Positions 1-11,989 of a stretch of 64,000 bases of DNA are shown here, in pieces. The position numbers and the translations under genes are program-made. Within the stretch, counting starts at the first letter, position 1. Every line of letters begins with the position of its first letter. Below the pieces are notes generated by a model, which was not told the DNA's origin, did not search any database, and saw nothing but the letters and a program-made list of their open reading frames with translations. The stretch is from Trogon surrucura (Eukaryota; Chordata; Aves; Trogoniformes; Trogonidae), in assembly GCA_020746105.1 (NCBI GenBank), contig CM036636.1, forward strand, positions 3,782,001 to 3,846,000, in the 5' to 3' direction.

Positions 1-979
1 TAGCAGGAGAGCTGCTGGGATCCGCTCCCTGCTGTGAGGGATGTGAGGATGGAGAAACCTGGATTGAAGCTGAATGGCAACCAGAGCAATACAAAACTGA
101 ACCAGAATGCAAGAACGAGGTCAATGCTGCAGGACTGTAAAATAAGGAGAAACGATACGCAATTAAGCTAACTTCAAGAACTAAAGGTGAACACTTGTAG
201 TATCTGTTAACGGATGTTTGGAGTTATCTGTTAACTCCATTATTGCTAATACCTGCTACAACACTGCTGCGTGGAGCTGGGTTTTAATTTGCACACTGAA
301 ACGTGATGCAGCATTGCAGAGGTTAATGAAATACACTGGTGTGAAGTCTTCACTGTGTGTTTTCAGTAGGTACAGTCATGCCCAGAACGAGTGGAAGCTG
401 AGAGATCATTCCTTCTAGTTTCACTTTCTGGCAAACATATGAAACCTTGAGAATTTATTTTGGCTATCTAGAAAAGCAGAGTAAAACAGCCACATTTATT
501 TCGTTCGTATCTGATGTCACGTCTGAATGCAGGTCTCCAGAGGTGATATATTAATGTCCTAAAAAAGCATTGCACCATCTGGTTCCTCTTTTGATGTGCA
601 ACATTTTGAATGCTTGGTTTAATCTCCCTGGGTTTCAGTAAATTATGTAAACTCAGAGGCTTGGCAGCGGGAGATGGGCACCATGAGGAGATGATTCAGT
701 CATCAATATCTATTGGGCTTCCTTATTGCTGCCATTGTACTTATTTCAGTTCTGCTTATAAATTTTGCAAGTGAATAATTCATCGCACTAGGAGCTGCAA
801 GTTAGTTTTGGACTTTGCCCACTCTGAGACTAGCAATGACTAACGCATCCTTTCCAAATGTGGAAAAGCTAACCAGGCTCCTTTTTTCCAGAATTGGGTG
901 ATAAATCAGCAATAAATTGCATGTATATGTAACTCCTGGTGAAGACATAAATCACATTTCCTTTTTTCTTTCTGGACAG
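1..979 (+). other. TRIM32: TRIM32 leader intron / upstream sequence
   Basis: No coding region is recognisable here. The stretch ends in a good 3' splice site: a pyrimidine-rich tract from about 958 followed by CTGGACAG ending at 979. This fits the known TRIM32 structure, in which a noncoding first exon lies well upstream and one large exon carries the whole CDS. On the other strand the same bases are ASTN2 intron. No CpG-rich promoter is visible, so the first exon is probably outside the window. Confidence 0.6.
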
Positions 980-1049
980 AATTGGAGCACCTTGGGTAGA
1001 TAGATGCGAGTACCAGACTTCGCACCGGTTAAAGCTGCCTTGGAAAGCC
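980..1049 (+). other. TRIM32: TRIM32 5'UTR part of the coding exon
   Basis: These 70 bases run from the predicted splice acceptor to the TRIM32 ATG. They contain an upstream ATG at 1004, out of frame with the main start (46 nt away) and in weak context (T at -3). Its reading frame runs to 1213, past the TRIM32 start codon. The main ATG at 1050 sits in a strong Kozak context (GCCATGG). The exon start is inferred from the acceptor consensus only; no transcript evidence is available. Confidence 0.6.
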
Positions 1050-2993
1050 ATGGCTGCTGCCCCTCATCTCAACTCCGATGCCCTCCGAGAGGTCCTGGAG
1101 TGCCCCATTTGCATGGAGTCCTTCACCGAGGAGCACCTGAGGCCCAAGCTCTTACACTGCGGGCACACCATCTGCAAACAGTGCTTGGAGAAACTCCTGG
1201 CAAACAGCATTAATGGGATACGGTGCCCCTTCTGCAGCAAAATCACGCGGATCACGAGCTTAGCTCAGCTCACTGACAATCTTACTGTGCTGAAGATCAT
1301 AGACACCGCCGGACTGGGGGACGTGGTGGGTCTTCTCATGTGCAAGGTCTGTGGGAGAAGGTTGCCAAGACACTTTTGCAAGAACTGTAGCTTGGTTTTA
1401 TGTGAGCCCTGCAAGGAGGCATCACACATGCCCCAAGGGCACAGAGTCATTGCTATCAAAGAGGCTGCTGAAGAGCGTAGGAGGGAATTTGGGACGAGGC
1501 TTGCCAGACTTCGGGAGCTCATGGGTGATCTGCAGAAAAGAAAAGCAGCTCTGGAGGGTGTTTCGAGAGACCTGCAATCTAGGTACAAAGCAGTTCTGCA
1601 AGATTACAGCAAAGAAGAGCGCAAGATCCAGGAAGAACTGGCCAGGTCCCGCAAGTTCTTCACCACTTCTTTGTCTGAAGTGGAGAAGGTAAATAAACAG
1701 GTAATGGAGGAGCAAGCTTATCTGCTGAACTTAGCAGAAGTGCAGATAATGTCTCGCTGTGACTATTTCCTTGCCAAAATAAAGCAGGGAGATATAGCTC
1801 TCCTGGAGGAGGCAGCAGACGAGGAAGAACCAGAACTGACAAACAACCTCCCAAAGGAGCTGACTCTTGAAGAGGTCGAACTCCTTAAGGTGAGCCACGT
1901 GGGGCCACTGCAGATCGGGCAGGTGGTGAAGAAGCCCCGGACCGTTAACATGGAGGAATCGTTCATGGAAACCGCAGCATCCTCATCGGCGTCATTTAGG
2001 GAGCCTGACTTGGTGCAGGAGGAAGGTGGCTGCACGCCCAATTCCTCGCCAGCCAAGCCAAGGATGCCCGAAGCAGCCACGAGCATCCAGCAGTGTCACT
2101 TCATCAGGAAGATGGGCTCCAAGGGCAGCCTGCCAGGGATGTTCAATCTCCCCGTCAGCCTCCACGTCACCCTGCAAGGCGAGGTGCTTGTGGCAGACCG
2201 AGGTAATTTCCGAATCCAGGTTTTTACTCGCAAGGGCTTTCTGAAGGAGATTCGCCGGAGCCCCAGCGGGATCGATAGTTTTGTATTGAGTTTCCTGGGA
2301 GCGGACTTGCCCAACTTGACTCCCCTTTCTGTCACCATGAACTGCCACGGCCTGATAGGTGTGACCGACAGCTACGATAACTCCGTCAAGGTCTACACCA
2401 TGGATGGTCACTGCGTGGCCTGTCACCGGAGCCAGCTAAGCAAGCCCTGGGGCATCGCCGCTCTGCCTTCTGGGCAGTTCGTAGTGACCGACGTGGAAGG
2501 AGGGAAACTCTGGTGTTTCACGGTGGACCGTGGCATGGGGGTGGTGAAGTACAGTTGCTTATGTAGCGCAGTGCGCCCGAAGTTTGTCACCTGCGATGCC
2601 GAAGGGACCATCTACTTTACTCAAGGGTTGGGGCTTAACCTGGAGAACCGGCAGTACGAGCACCATTTAGAAGGAGGCTTTTCCATTGGCTCCGTTGGCC
2701 CGGATGGGCAGCTGGGACGCCAGATCAGCCACTTCTTCTCCGAGAACGAGGATTTCAGGTGCATTGCCGGGATGTGCGTCGATGCCAGGGGAGACCTCAT
2801 AGTTGCTGACAGCAGCCGTAAAGAAATCCTGCATTTCCCTAAAGGAGGTGGCTACAATATCTTAATCCGGGAAGGACTCACCTGTCCCGTCGGTATCGCC
2901 ATTACGCCCAAAGGGCAGCTGCTGGTGCTGGACTGTTGGGATCACTGCATTAAGATCTACAGTTACCACCTGAGAAGATACTCCACCCCTTAA
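1050..2993 (+). CDS. TRIM32: TRIM32, RING-type E3 ubiquitin ligase with NHL repeats
   Basis: Intact single-exon ORF of 647 codons; human TRIM32 is about 653. The N-terminal RING finger has all eight zinc ligands (Cys18, Cys21, Cys37, His39, Cys42, Cys45, Cys59, Cys62). A B-box follows (Cys98, Cys101 and on to His126, His131), then a charged coiled coil at about residues 138-260 for dimerisation, an acidic and Ser-rich linker, and a C-terminal NHL beta-propeller from about residue 350 to the end with recurring ADR/TDS/ADSS and VFT/VYT blade motifs. Family knowledge: it ubiquitinates muscle and cytoskeletal proteins such as actin and dysbindin and acts in neural progenitors; NHL mutations cause limb-girdle muscular dystrophy. 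Counting back from the C-terminus, Asp481 matches human Asp487, the site of the known D487N mutation, and is intact. The start is chosen for its Kozak context and because the RING begins 17 residues in. The gene lies antisense within an ASTN2 intron. Confidence 0.98.
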   Translation: MAAAPHLNSDALREVLECPICMESFTEEHLRPKLLHCGHTICKQCLEKLLANSINGIRCPFCSKITRITSLAQLTDNLTVLKIIDTAGLGDVVGLLMCKVCGRRLPRHFCKNCSLVLCEPCKEASHMPQGHRVIAIKEAAEERRREFGTRLARLRELMGDLQKRKAALEGVSRDLQSRYKAVLQDYSKEERKIQEELARSRKFFTTSLSEVEKVNKQVMEEQAYLLNLAEVQIMSRCDYFLAKIKQGDIALLEEAADEEEPELTNNLPKELTLEEVELLKVSHVGPLQIGQVVKKPRTVNMEESFMETAASSSASFREPDLVQEEGGCTPNSSPAKPRMPEAATSIQQCHFIRKMGSKGSLPGMFNLPVSLHVTLQGEVLVADRGNFRIQVFTRKGFLKEIRRSPSGIDSFVLSFLGADLPNLTPLSVTMNCHGLIGVTDSYDNSVKVYTMDGHCVACHRSQLSKPWGIAALPSGQFVVTDVEGGKLWCFTVDRGMGVVKYSCLCSAVRPKFVTCDAEGTIYFTQGLGLNLENRQYEHHLEGGFSIGSVGPDGQLGRQISHFFSENEDFRCIAGMCVDARGDLIVADSSRKEILHFPKGGGYNILIREGLTCPVGIAITPKGQLLVLDCWDHCIKIYSYHLRRYSTP

Positions 2994-3206
2994 AGGCATG
3001 TCTCTAAGGAAAGCCCCTTTGGGCAGCAGAGATCCTCCCAGCCCCATCGCAACCTGACGGGAACCGGCCTCAAGCGGTCGCAGGAAGGTTGTGCCGTAAC
3101 CAAAGGGGGGTTGGCATGGAGGCCGTCGCATTTTGTGTTTAGAAACAAAATAGCTTATGTGGTGGTGGTCTGCTTTGTTTTTTTTATATAAAACCCGTAT
3201 AATAAA
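2994..3206 (+). other. TRIM32: TRIM32 proximal 3'UTR
   Basis: The sequence after the stop codon leads to an AATAAA at 3201-3206, preceded by a T-rich stretch at about 3175-3190. This is the nearest plausible polyadenylation signal. Mammalian TRIM32 has a longer 3'UTR, so this may be only the proximal site. Further AATAAA copies lie at about 5257 and 5776, and nothing in the sequence decides between them. Confidence 0.5.
3201..3206 (+). terminator. TRIM32: Polyadenylation signal AATAAA (TRIM32)
   Basis: Canonical hexamer 208 nt after the TRIM32 stop codon. Cleavage would be expected roughly 10-30 nt further on. A hexamer alone is weak evidence. Confidence 0.5.
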
Positions 3207-6200
3207 ACAGAACAAGCGCAAAGGGAAGGATCCATCCTTCTGGAGTGCTCGTTCCTTGCTAAATGACTGATCGATCCATAAACCTCACTTCCTTTTGCCA
3301 CGTGTCCTACGCTTCCAGTTTTCAACCATTGTATCTTTGTGCCATAAACACTGACTGACTGCTCTAAATCACTTCCCCTTCGAGGACTAGAGAGGCAATC
3401 CTCTTCTCTCCCTGGTTCTTGCAAGGAACTGGGTAGCAGTTGTCTGGGCAACTACTGGAGAAAGCGATTTCTGATTGCAGCACTGCATAAAATGAAATAG
3501 CCCTCTTAAACTGCGCGGAGACGGAGCGTTCCTTTCAGACTGACAAGGGAGGGTTTTCTCTCTCCCATTTTTCTGGTGTTCAGGAGCTCGCCCCTGTTGT
3601 GCCGTTTGTGAACCGTGTCTGTTCAATGTGAAGTGAGTGCTGTGCAATGGTGGGAGACCGAGCTGAGCCAGAAACCTGCCTTCAGATGGCAACAGGGTTT
3701 TTGCTACTACTGAGAGTTCCGCTAGGTAGAAGGGGGTAAAAAGGGAGGGGGCTGGAAGAAAAAAAAAAAAATAGGGAAACCTACAGCTGATATTTACTGT
3801 TGATCTATAATTAAATGTGTCCTGGAAACTGTCTTTGAAAGGTATGTGTGGTATCTAAAGCTTCGTGGGGAGGGGGGAAGGGCTAGGGGAACAGACTGGG
3901 AGGTTGTAGTAAATGAGATTAAATGCAAATATTGTGTGTTCACCTGCACCTCACTATTCTGCATTCCAGACCACTGCATTTAGCAATAGGTTTCCACTCA
4001 CCTGCACCTCATATGTGCAAGCTCCTCATTGCTGAGAGGGTGGGAGGGAGTGTTTCACTTTTATTTTTTTAATACGTGGAAGCACGTCCATTGGTGTATT
4101 TTTTTTCCCCGTTGCACAGCAAAACAGCACATTCCTCAGATATTTTTATATCTTTTTTTTTTTTTTTTTTTAACTTAAGGCACCAGCAGGCACCAGAGTT
4201 CATGTTCATCACGGCTTTGGGCCAAATGAAGCACAAAACTGCAGCTGTGTGAACCAGGGCCCCCACAGTGCTACTCTCCTGGCTGATAAATGTGTACCTC
4301 AGTGTGGTGCTGCTCGCCTAGAATAGCTTATTGAAGGAAAGATGCATTTAAATAGGGCACAGTGGTAGCATGTTAATCTGCCACAGATAATAGTTACACT
4401 GCAGTGCATTTATTTGTTGCTATCAACAATGTAGTTGCAAATTTGGGGGCACGACAGACAATATAAAAGCTGATTTTATGGTGGCTGCCACGCTACAGCA
4501 AATTGTTTGCTACTTGTGCTACAACATGTATGCAACAGGTGATGTTTCTCAAGCTCCCATGTACTTTTCTCAAGTGAAACAGCAAAGCAAAATAGGCTTT
4601 GGAGCTGCTGCTGCTCCAGCCAGTTTGGCAGTTCCAGGGTTTGCAGAGCAAGCGCCGGGAGCACATTTTGGTGAGATTTTGGGTTGGTTTTTTTTTTCCT
4701 CTCCCAATGTTTTGCTCAGCCAAAGCAGCACAAACACCCAGCTGTGTGATGGAAGCTTCCTCTTGCTTTAATTCACTGGAAGAAGCTTGTGGGGCAGGAG
4801 CAAAGACACTAACACGGTGCTGAGGGAGCCCAAGGGAACTGAACCTCCCCTCCCTCCTGAGCTCCTCCTTGTGTTTGCCACGTTACTGACTTGACCGACT
4901 TGACCGTAATTATTTACATTCTCTGCGCCTCTTTTTTGGGTGGGAGGAAGCAGTTGCCTAAGGTATATAACAGCAATCTGGGGAGCCAGTCTCATCTTGC
5001 ATGCATGTTTTTGGGAGATGATGACTATTAGGGGCCTTTCTGCAGTTATTACATTGTAACTCAAGGCGGTTTTTTTTTCCAGTTTTATGGTAATGGCAGT
5101 TGCTCTCCTACTGATCTCTTTTAAACATGTCTCCTGTTTCTAAGAACTGCTACAAGCAGGAAGCTACTGTGGACCTGAATAACTGAAGCAATATTATCTA
5201 TGATAATGTGTACCTCTCTCGTTTTCTGTTCCAATAGATTTTTTTTTTTTTTTGCAATAAACATCGCACTACTAGCAATAACATTTCCTGGAGTGCTTGA
5301 AGGGACATAAAAACTGGTCCAGTAAACTGAGCGGTTGGTTACTCCAGCCTGTTCCTGGTTCCACAGTTCAAACAAAGCGTCTGTCATCTCTTTCTCACTC
5401 AGAGATTCAAGAAAAATATCACTAGCCTTGGGATGCACTGGTGGGCCAGGACACTGTCATTGGTGCCTGGGGGTGTGTGTCGCCTGCAGCTCTTCTAGTC
5501 TTGGGTTTCAGGGAGAAAAGGGAAAAAAAAGAAAGAAACCTGCTCTCCCTTGCCCAGGGTACGCACGTCCCCTGACAAAACTCAACGGTGACTGTGAGAT
5601 GATTTTGCAGAGCTGTATTTCTTGCTGTGGTGCCCCCACACAATGTTGTGATCGTGTGCCAAACGAAATGAAATGCAGTAATTAAGGACTGTGATGAAAC
5701 AGTTTGGCTTCTGCTCTCTACCTGGAGAAAGAGCTTGTCTGGTTATACGTATGTGTTTGGTTTTTAAAGGTGGTGTAATAAAGGAAAAATTGATCCAATT
5801 AAAAGCGCATTGCAAATGGCTCATTTTCTTATTAAAAACACTTTGTCTCCTCCCTTTGGTGGCAGATTGGTTTTTACAGCCAGTGGGGATTAGACCTGAG
5901 AACACAATGGCTACGAGACCCCTTTTATGCCGTCAGGTGGCAGAGGATCAATCTGATCTCCTTGCCAGATCTCACGTAACTCCATCTGACACTTCCCTGC
6001 CCACCTCATAAACAAACTCTAGGGTTTCGTACCTTTATTCACGGCAGTACTCCCACAAGGGCGGTATCTTACTTTTCACCGTAGCTCACACCTGATGTTT
6101 TAAAGGTCTGGTCCAGATCTGCTGGCACTAAGAGTAATAGGACAGAAGCCCGGCTGAAGGCTTCAGCACCCACGTCCCTGGCTCCCCGAGGAGCTTTCTG

Positions 6201-9200
6201 GCTCAGCTCTGCCCTGCTGTAGAGGTGACGTATTTTCTCAGGCTGGTAGGAGAGCTGCTATGAGGGCTGACCTATTCTGAATAACTTTGATAAATGCTGC
6301 AAAAAACCCCCCACGAATTAAACCAGCACGTTTTGGTGGAGCCAAAGGAGAGCTAAGCTATTTGTTGCAGAGGCATCGGTTCGTCAGCAGCTCGTGCAGG
6401 TTCTCCTCCGGTCCCGCTGCCTGGTGGGGTTTGCGGAGCCGGGTGAAGGTTTTTCTCACTCGGGCTCATCTCACGTGATGCGAAGCAGCTCTTTAAATAG
6501 ATAACGAGTTGCTGGTTTGTCAAACATACGGAGAACGACTGCCGTGCCGGTGCTGTTAGACCTACCCTGCCGTTTTATGAGAAGTTAGGATTTCTTAGGG
6601 TAGCGGCAAGTAAGCCATGAACATTTGTTCTGGGCAGCAACAGAGAGCTGGGGTTTCTAAAGGGATGAGGGGGAGAGCCTGTTTCTTAATCAAAGGGGGC
6701 AGAGCTACAAAAGTAAAAATAAAGCCAGATGCTTTGAGTCTTTTCTACTGTACAGCTTAAGTGATTTTTCTGGGTCATTACTCAATGCGAGGATTTAAAG
6801 TTATTTCATTCTGCACAACTAATTACTCTACTTGCGTGGCAATTTTGGATTACAATGAGTAGTGCGTAAGGTCATTTACCAGACTGAGTCACAGCATATA
6901 TTTTAGTCTGAACTAAATTTCACGGCAACCAGCTAGATTGTTTTTTCCTCCTCTGAACAAACCGTCAAAACCGGACGTTTTGAAACAAATACAATGACAT
7001 AAATCGCAAGCAAGTAAGAGTGTTTAAAAGGTAATGGAGTGGTTGCTTATAGAAACAGATCTGAAGGATGGGTAAATTCTATACACTTTACTTCTGACCA
7101 AGCAGATATACAGTAAAGCCATTATCTCCTTTAATAGATGCAAAGCTTGCCTTACAGCTTTCTTAATATACTTGTTTGTGTCCAGAAAATCAAAACTAAA
7201 GGTTCCCATTGACTAGTTCAATCTTAATTGTGTAATGGCAGCATCAGATCTGAAGGGAGGTAAATCAGACCTTGAGAGGACAGAAGGGATCCACAGACCC
7301 TACTCGGAAGACTATGGACTGCTGTTTTATCAGGGCTAGGGGCTGTATCTTTAATATGACTTGTATTTAATGAAGATCTTTTGCCTGAACTGCTGAGTTC
7401 ACAAGAAAGCATGAAAACTGTAACCTCTTAAAGGTAAATGCAATGACACGTGGTCCAAGAGAAGAGAAGTGAGTATGAGGGAGGCCAGTGGGCAGAAAGC
7501 CTTAGGGAGTGCGATAGGACCTGCCAGAGCACAGCCCCTCCATGGACTATTTTAATAAATGATCTGTTGCTGAGCGGGAACATCTTTCGCATCTGTAGCA
7601 GCCACATTGACAGCTCAGCTTGCTGAGCGCCCAACATGCTCAGGTAACTTCAGCCAAGGAAACCCTCTCTAGAGATCACAGAAAATGCAAGAAAAACAAA
7701 CATTTCACTCGCTGTAAACGTAAAGCAATGTGACTGTTGGTAGCAAACCCCTCTGAATCTCCTCTACCCGTGCACAGCAGATCTCAAGACCGCCAGGATC
7801 CCGCCCCGCTCCCCAGCTGGGCTTCTCCCAGGTCCTCGTGACAAGGGAGAGGAGGTCCCCCAAGCCTGCCTCTCCTCCATGGCAGCACGGCACCAACACA
7901 CCATTTGCTTTTCCCAACTTTTCCCAGCTGGAGAAGTCTCCCACGCTGAGACTCAGCTAGTCTGCACCGCGCGAAGGAACAGAGTTGTCACTCAAATCCG
8001 TGACAAGACGAGACCCTCCACGTTACCGCTGATAATGTCTCCATTTTCTCTAAGTGCCAGAGCACTTACAGACATTTGTTCTGCATTTTGTGTATCGCAG
8101 TGGGAACGAGCAAGCTAGAACAGCTCTTGGGGAAATCCCACGGGGGCTGACAGATTTTGCTATCACAGTAGCTCCTCCCTTTCCCTAACCAAGCTCTCCT
8201 CCTCGTCCCAGTCCGAGGAGCCACAGAGCAACCAGGTCTCTGACAACCCTTTAGCAGGTGGATTTGCTGGGTGGAGGGGTGGCTCTTTTTCCTCCTGTAC
8301 ATTTTGTGAGGCTCTTTGGGGTGGGCTGACCCTGAGCCTCTATCTCCTGTTTTCTCACCAAGCACAGCTTTATACAGTGTGAAACAGCCCAATTTGGGTC
8401 AGCGGTCCTGGCTGTGTGCCCTCCTAACATCTTGCCCACCCCAGCTTATTCACCACTGGGACAGAGTGGGACAGAGAGGAAGCCCAAGCACTGGGAAGGA
8501 GCAGCTGACACACTGGGGTGTTATCAGCGCGGGGTTAGACCCAAATCCAAAGTGCAGCACCACGGAGTCCGTGACGAAGCCAGTTCACTCCATCCCAGCC
8601 AGACCCAGCACATTCCTACCCACAAGGAGGTGGCCAGGGGTGTCACATTTGCCCCAGCTGCCAAAGGAAGACGTTCACACAACTGGTATGAACTTAGTAA
8701 GGTGCTGCCAGCGTTAAATGCTGGCTTTGATGGGGGAGAAAATTAATGCAGGCTCCTGTGGCACAGATCAATGGCTGGGTCAATCTCTAGGTCCCTGCTC
8801 GGAGGCTACAGCAAGGAGTTAAAGCATCGCTTGGCTGCACAGAGCCACAGCAAGCAACCCCAAAAAACAGGCTTTTAATCACTCCGCATGACATAAAATT
8901 TGGGGTTGGTCAATGGCTATCACAGTTCTGAAGCAAGGAGCCCAGGAGATGCTTCCCTGAGTGCCCTGGAAGGAGCGTGGGGCTCAGGGTGCCGCAGGGG
9001 GTGGGCAGCCGTGCCTCTCCAGCTCCCTCCTTTGCAGGACTCACTCCTGCAAGTCCTCAGAAACTCCCTTGCCTCCCCTCAGCACACACCTCATCTACTC
9101 GGAAGAGGAAAGGCAACACTTCATACTCTACAGGCAAATGCCGGCGGCGCTTGCAGCCCACCTGTCCCAGCAGCAGTGAGAAGACACCAACTTTTTTCTG

Positions 9201-9254
9201 TCCCTGGAGAGAGCCGGATCACTTTCTCCTCCATTTGGCTGGAGAAACGGCTCT

Positions 9255-9510
9255 GCAGACACCCACCCACGGCACAGGCTCCCGCACCGGCTGCGAGCGC
9301 GGCGCTTGGGCTGCTCCAGCCTCAGCGGAGAGCCAGCGCCCGGCCCCGGCGCGTCGCAAGGTCCGCTTCGAGACCGTGTTTTCAATTAGGGCTTGACGCT
9401 CGGATTCTGCGCTTTCTTGGCGGAGGCCTCCTCCCGAGGCCTGCCGGCTGATTTATGGAGTTGATTAAAATATTAAAATAATTTCGCGCGATGCCGCGAG
9501 CACGCCGCAA
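9255..9510. promoter_or_regulatory. CpG-dense patch inside the ASTN2 intron
   Basis: By eye there are roughly 29 CpG dinucleotides in about 250 bp, against a CpG-poor background. Clusters such as GCGAGCGCGGCGC and GCGCGTCGC are present. No TATA box or exon is recognised nearby on either strand. It could be an internal promoter, an enhancer or a chance GC patch. It abuts the AT-rich candidate element at 9440-9680. Confidence 0.4.
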
Positions 9511-9680
9511 TGTGCATTTTTATCATGGTTGGTGCCGTTCCAATTAGCTCGAGACTCTCCTCTCCCCCTCCTCCTCTGACCTGCTTTGTTCGCAAACAAA
9601 TTACAGCTACCCTGGCCTTACTTCTGTATTTATTAGAGATGATGCATATGTGCGCTCTCCGAGCAGTTCGGAAACGGGCT
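9440..9680. promoter_or_regulatory. Candidate conserved noncoding element
   Basis: AT-rich, repeat-free, with homeodomain/POU-like words (TTGATTAAAATATTAAAA, CCAATTAGCTC, TGCATATG, CAAACAAATTAC) and no ORF. The mixture resembles deeply conserved developmental enhancers that are frequent in ASTN2 introns. Conservation cannot be tested here. Confidence 0.35.
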
Positions 9681-11074
9681 GGCTAGCAGCGGGGAGCCTG
9701 GTGGGCCAGAGCTGTTTCTGAGCAGACAAGGCATCCAGAACTGTCTAGCTGGAGCTATTTATTCCAATCCTCCTTATGTCACTGGCAAAATGAGGGTAAA
9801 TCATGAAGAAGCTGAGAATTAAATCCATCTACCATAAACAGCAGCTCTTCCTTTCAGCTCACTGGAGTTCCTTCACGAGAGAGCCCTTTGTTTCTTTTCT
9901 GTCCACAAAACTGATCTCCCCTAGTACGGGCAAGAGCCCCGAACATCCTCGATGTCCTTCTGAGAGTATTTTCTGGCCATCAAAGAGCTAAGAAGTATAA
10001 CACCGGTCCCCTCAGCAGTACCGATGGCCCCAAAGTTCAACCCCACCAGCTACTGAAGCCACAGGCACAGCCACAGACAAAGAACAATGCCAGAGCCAGC
10101 ACCCAGATCTAAATGCCACATGGTCAGAAATTAAACGCTTATGTCCAAGTGTTACATGCAAAACCTCTCAGGAGAGTCCTAGGGTCCTGCAAGCAACCAG
10201 GTCCTTCACGGATGGTGGGGAAGGATGCTCTGGATGCCCCCAGGCCACCAGGGCAGCCCCGGGAGTGGCAGAGGGTGGGCATGGCTCCAGGGGTGCATGT
10301 GGGGGCCGGGTGAGAAGCAAGGAATTTATTTTCTCAGTGAGGCACTTCTCTCGTTCAGACTCCACGGGGCTTTGCAGTTGAGCCCTGGGAACCACCACTG
10401 CCCCTAGAAATGTGAGATATTTCACCAGGGGATCAAATGTTGCCACCGTTCATCTCCCCTCTGGCCCCAGTACCGCAAACCAGCAGCAATACCCGCGTCA
10501 GGCTCAGACGGCAGCATCTGCCTCTCGTTCCCACTCAGCATCTTCAAAGAAACCCCACGTCTGTGGTGACGTGGAGCCACTCCGGGGCTGCTCCCCACCA
10601 TCACGTTTGCCCGGGGATTGCAGGGAGCACGCCCGAACGATTAATAACACCGTGAGTACATAAACAACACACCTCCACGGCACCCGCTCCTGCTAAACGG
10701 GGACATTGCTATGGCAAACTTCATTTATCACTATTTAAAGCCCAAACAAATGAGAACAAGGTGTTATAAATACGCTTACGAGATGAGCCGCACTGGGAAG
10801 AGAGAGGAAAAAAGTGAGCAGAAGGCGAGGGAGGTGGCGGGCGGGAGCACATCTCCGTCTGCACAGAACGAGGCCACTCTCGGCAGCGCCCACGGGGCAG
10901 GATGCAAGTGACTCAGCCACCTCCATCACCATCAGCCCTAAGAAGGGCCCGATGAACCACCACAGATGTTTTCAAGAGGAAAAATATCAGACCCGGGGAA
11001 TATCCCCAGCTCCCTGGAGGAGAGCGATGAATTGGCAAATGGAAGGTTACAGCGATAAGGGAGAGTTTTTATAA

Positions 11075-11240
11075 ACATAACCTAATTGTATTACTTCAAA
11101 GTCCTGAAGTTTATTGCCCTGTTTAATGATGTGTCTCGTTATTTATGGTGTAGCACAACGAGTCTGCTATTGATTTAATACACTTCCTTAAAGACCGTCA
11201 TTGTCACAAGCAATAAAACGAAGCCATTCTGAGACAGCTC
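11075..11240. promoter_or_regulatory. Candidate conserved noncoding element
   Basis: Low-GC stretch lying about 315 bp beyond an ASTN2 exon, with words such as CCTAATTGTATTAC, TTTAATGATGTG, CGTTATTTATGG and CAATAAAACG. It has no repeat match and no ORF. The call rests on composition alone. Confidence 0.28.
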
Positions 11241-11554
11241 AATTATGTCACATCTCCATCACTCGACCCCAAGCGCGCAGGGCTGGGGGCAGGGGGTGAA
11301 GTGGGTCCCCTGGGGAAGGATGGAGCCAGAGGTCGGCAGCCAAAGGGCAGAAGCAGGCAGGATGGGTTTCCCTGGCTCAGGGATGCTGCCCGCGGACACA
11401 TGCCACCATCTCCTGCCACTGGGCACTCGGTTTGGTACAAGTCTGCGCCCACTAACCGGCGTGAACGCACAGGGGAGAGGGAGTGATGGATGGAAAACAG
11501 CACAAACCATAACTGGCATTTTTACCCCCCGCCCGTCCCTGCCGCTCTCCTCAC

Positions 11555-11734
11555 CTTTCTGGTACTGCAGCCAGAGCTGCTGCTGGACCTTCTTGCTGGG
11601 GAAGTGGATGGTGCAGCTGAACTCGGAGCCGTACAGAGCCTCCGCGATGTAGTGGGAACCGAACTGCTGGATGAAGGAGAGCAGCTCCTCCCGGCTGCTG
11701 TCCTTGTTCAGGATCTTCAGGATGTTCGCAAAGC
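11555..11734 (-). CDS. ASTN2: ASTN2 internal exon: MACPF domain with signature motif
   Basis: 180-nt exon, phase 1 at both ends. The acceptor reads CCCACAG before it and the donor GTGAGG after it. It encodes about 60 residues, beginning (G)FANILKIL and ending LQLWLQYQK-like (LWLQYQK). Residues at 11663-11625 read FGSHY, six residues, then GS. This matches the membrane-attack-complex/perforin signature (aromatic-G-T/S-H-aromatic-x6-GG) except that the second Gly is Ser. The block matches vertebrate astrotactin-2 closely. It is the last ASTN2 exon in the window; TRIM32 lies in the intron that follows. Astrotactins are neuronal membrane proteins of glia-guided migration, and ASTN2 also affects surface-protein trafficking. 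Confidence 0.96.
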
Positions 11735-11989
11735 CTGTGGGAGGGAGGCAGGGGGTGAGCGGGCCGGCCAGGCAGGGCCAGCGGCCCCAGCCCAGGGGCA
11801 AGGAGGCCCAGAACATCCTCTGCTCAAGACACACAAGTCCCCACACGGGTGCAAAGCACAGTTCCTCTGCTCCTGCCTCCGTGGTCTCCATGACTGGAAT
11901 CCACAACCTCCTATTTACCCTGGGCTGTGGCTCTGGCATCCTTCTGTGATTCCTCTCTCCAAGAGAGCTCTCAAATCATTTCAGTGGGA

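Larger units (their letters stand above)
3207..11554 (-). other. ASTN2: ASTN2 intron (3' of the 11.6 kb exon), containing TRIM32 in antisense
   Basis: No ASTN2 exon is recognisable between TRIM32 and 11555; the next expected coding block of the protein is absent, so this intron continues past the left edge. It contains homopolymer tracts (A at 3759-3771, T at 4151-4170, T at 5238-5253), a short direct repeat TCACCTGCACCTCA near 3940 and 3998, a CpG-dense patch at 9.25-9.51 kb, and AT-rich, low-CpG sequence at 9.44-9.68 and 11.07-11.24 kb that looks unusually constrained. Other ORFs in this stretch look like chance. Confidence 0.7.

Noticed and set aside
1004..1213. Separate protein-coding gene upstream of TRIM32
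   Set aside because: It is an out-of-frame overlap of the TRIM32 5' end with Pro/Arg/His-rich shadow translation; kept only as a possible upstream ORF.
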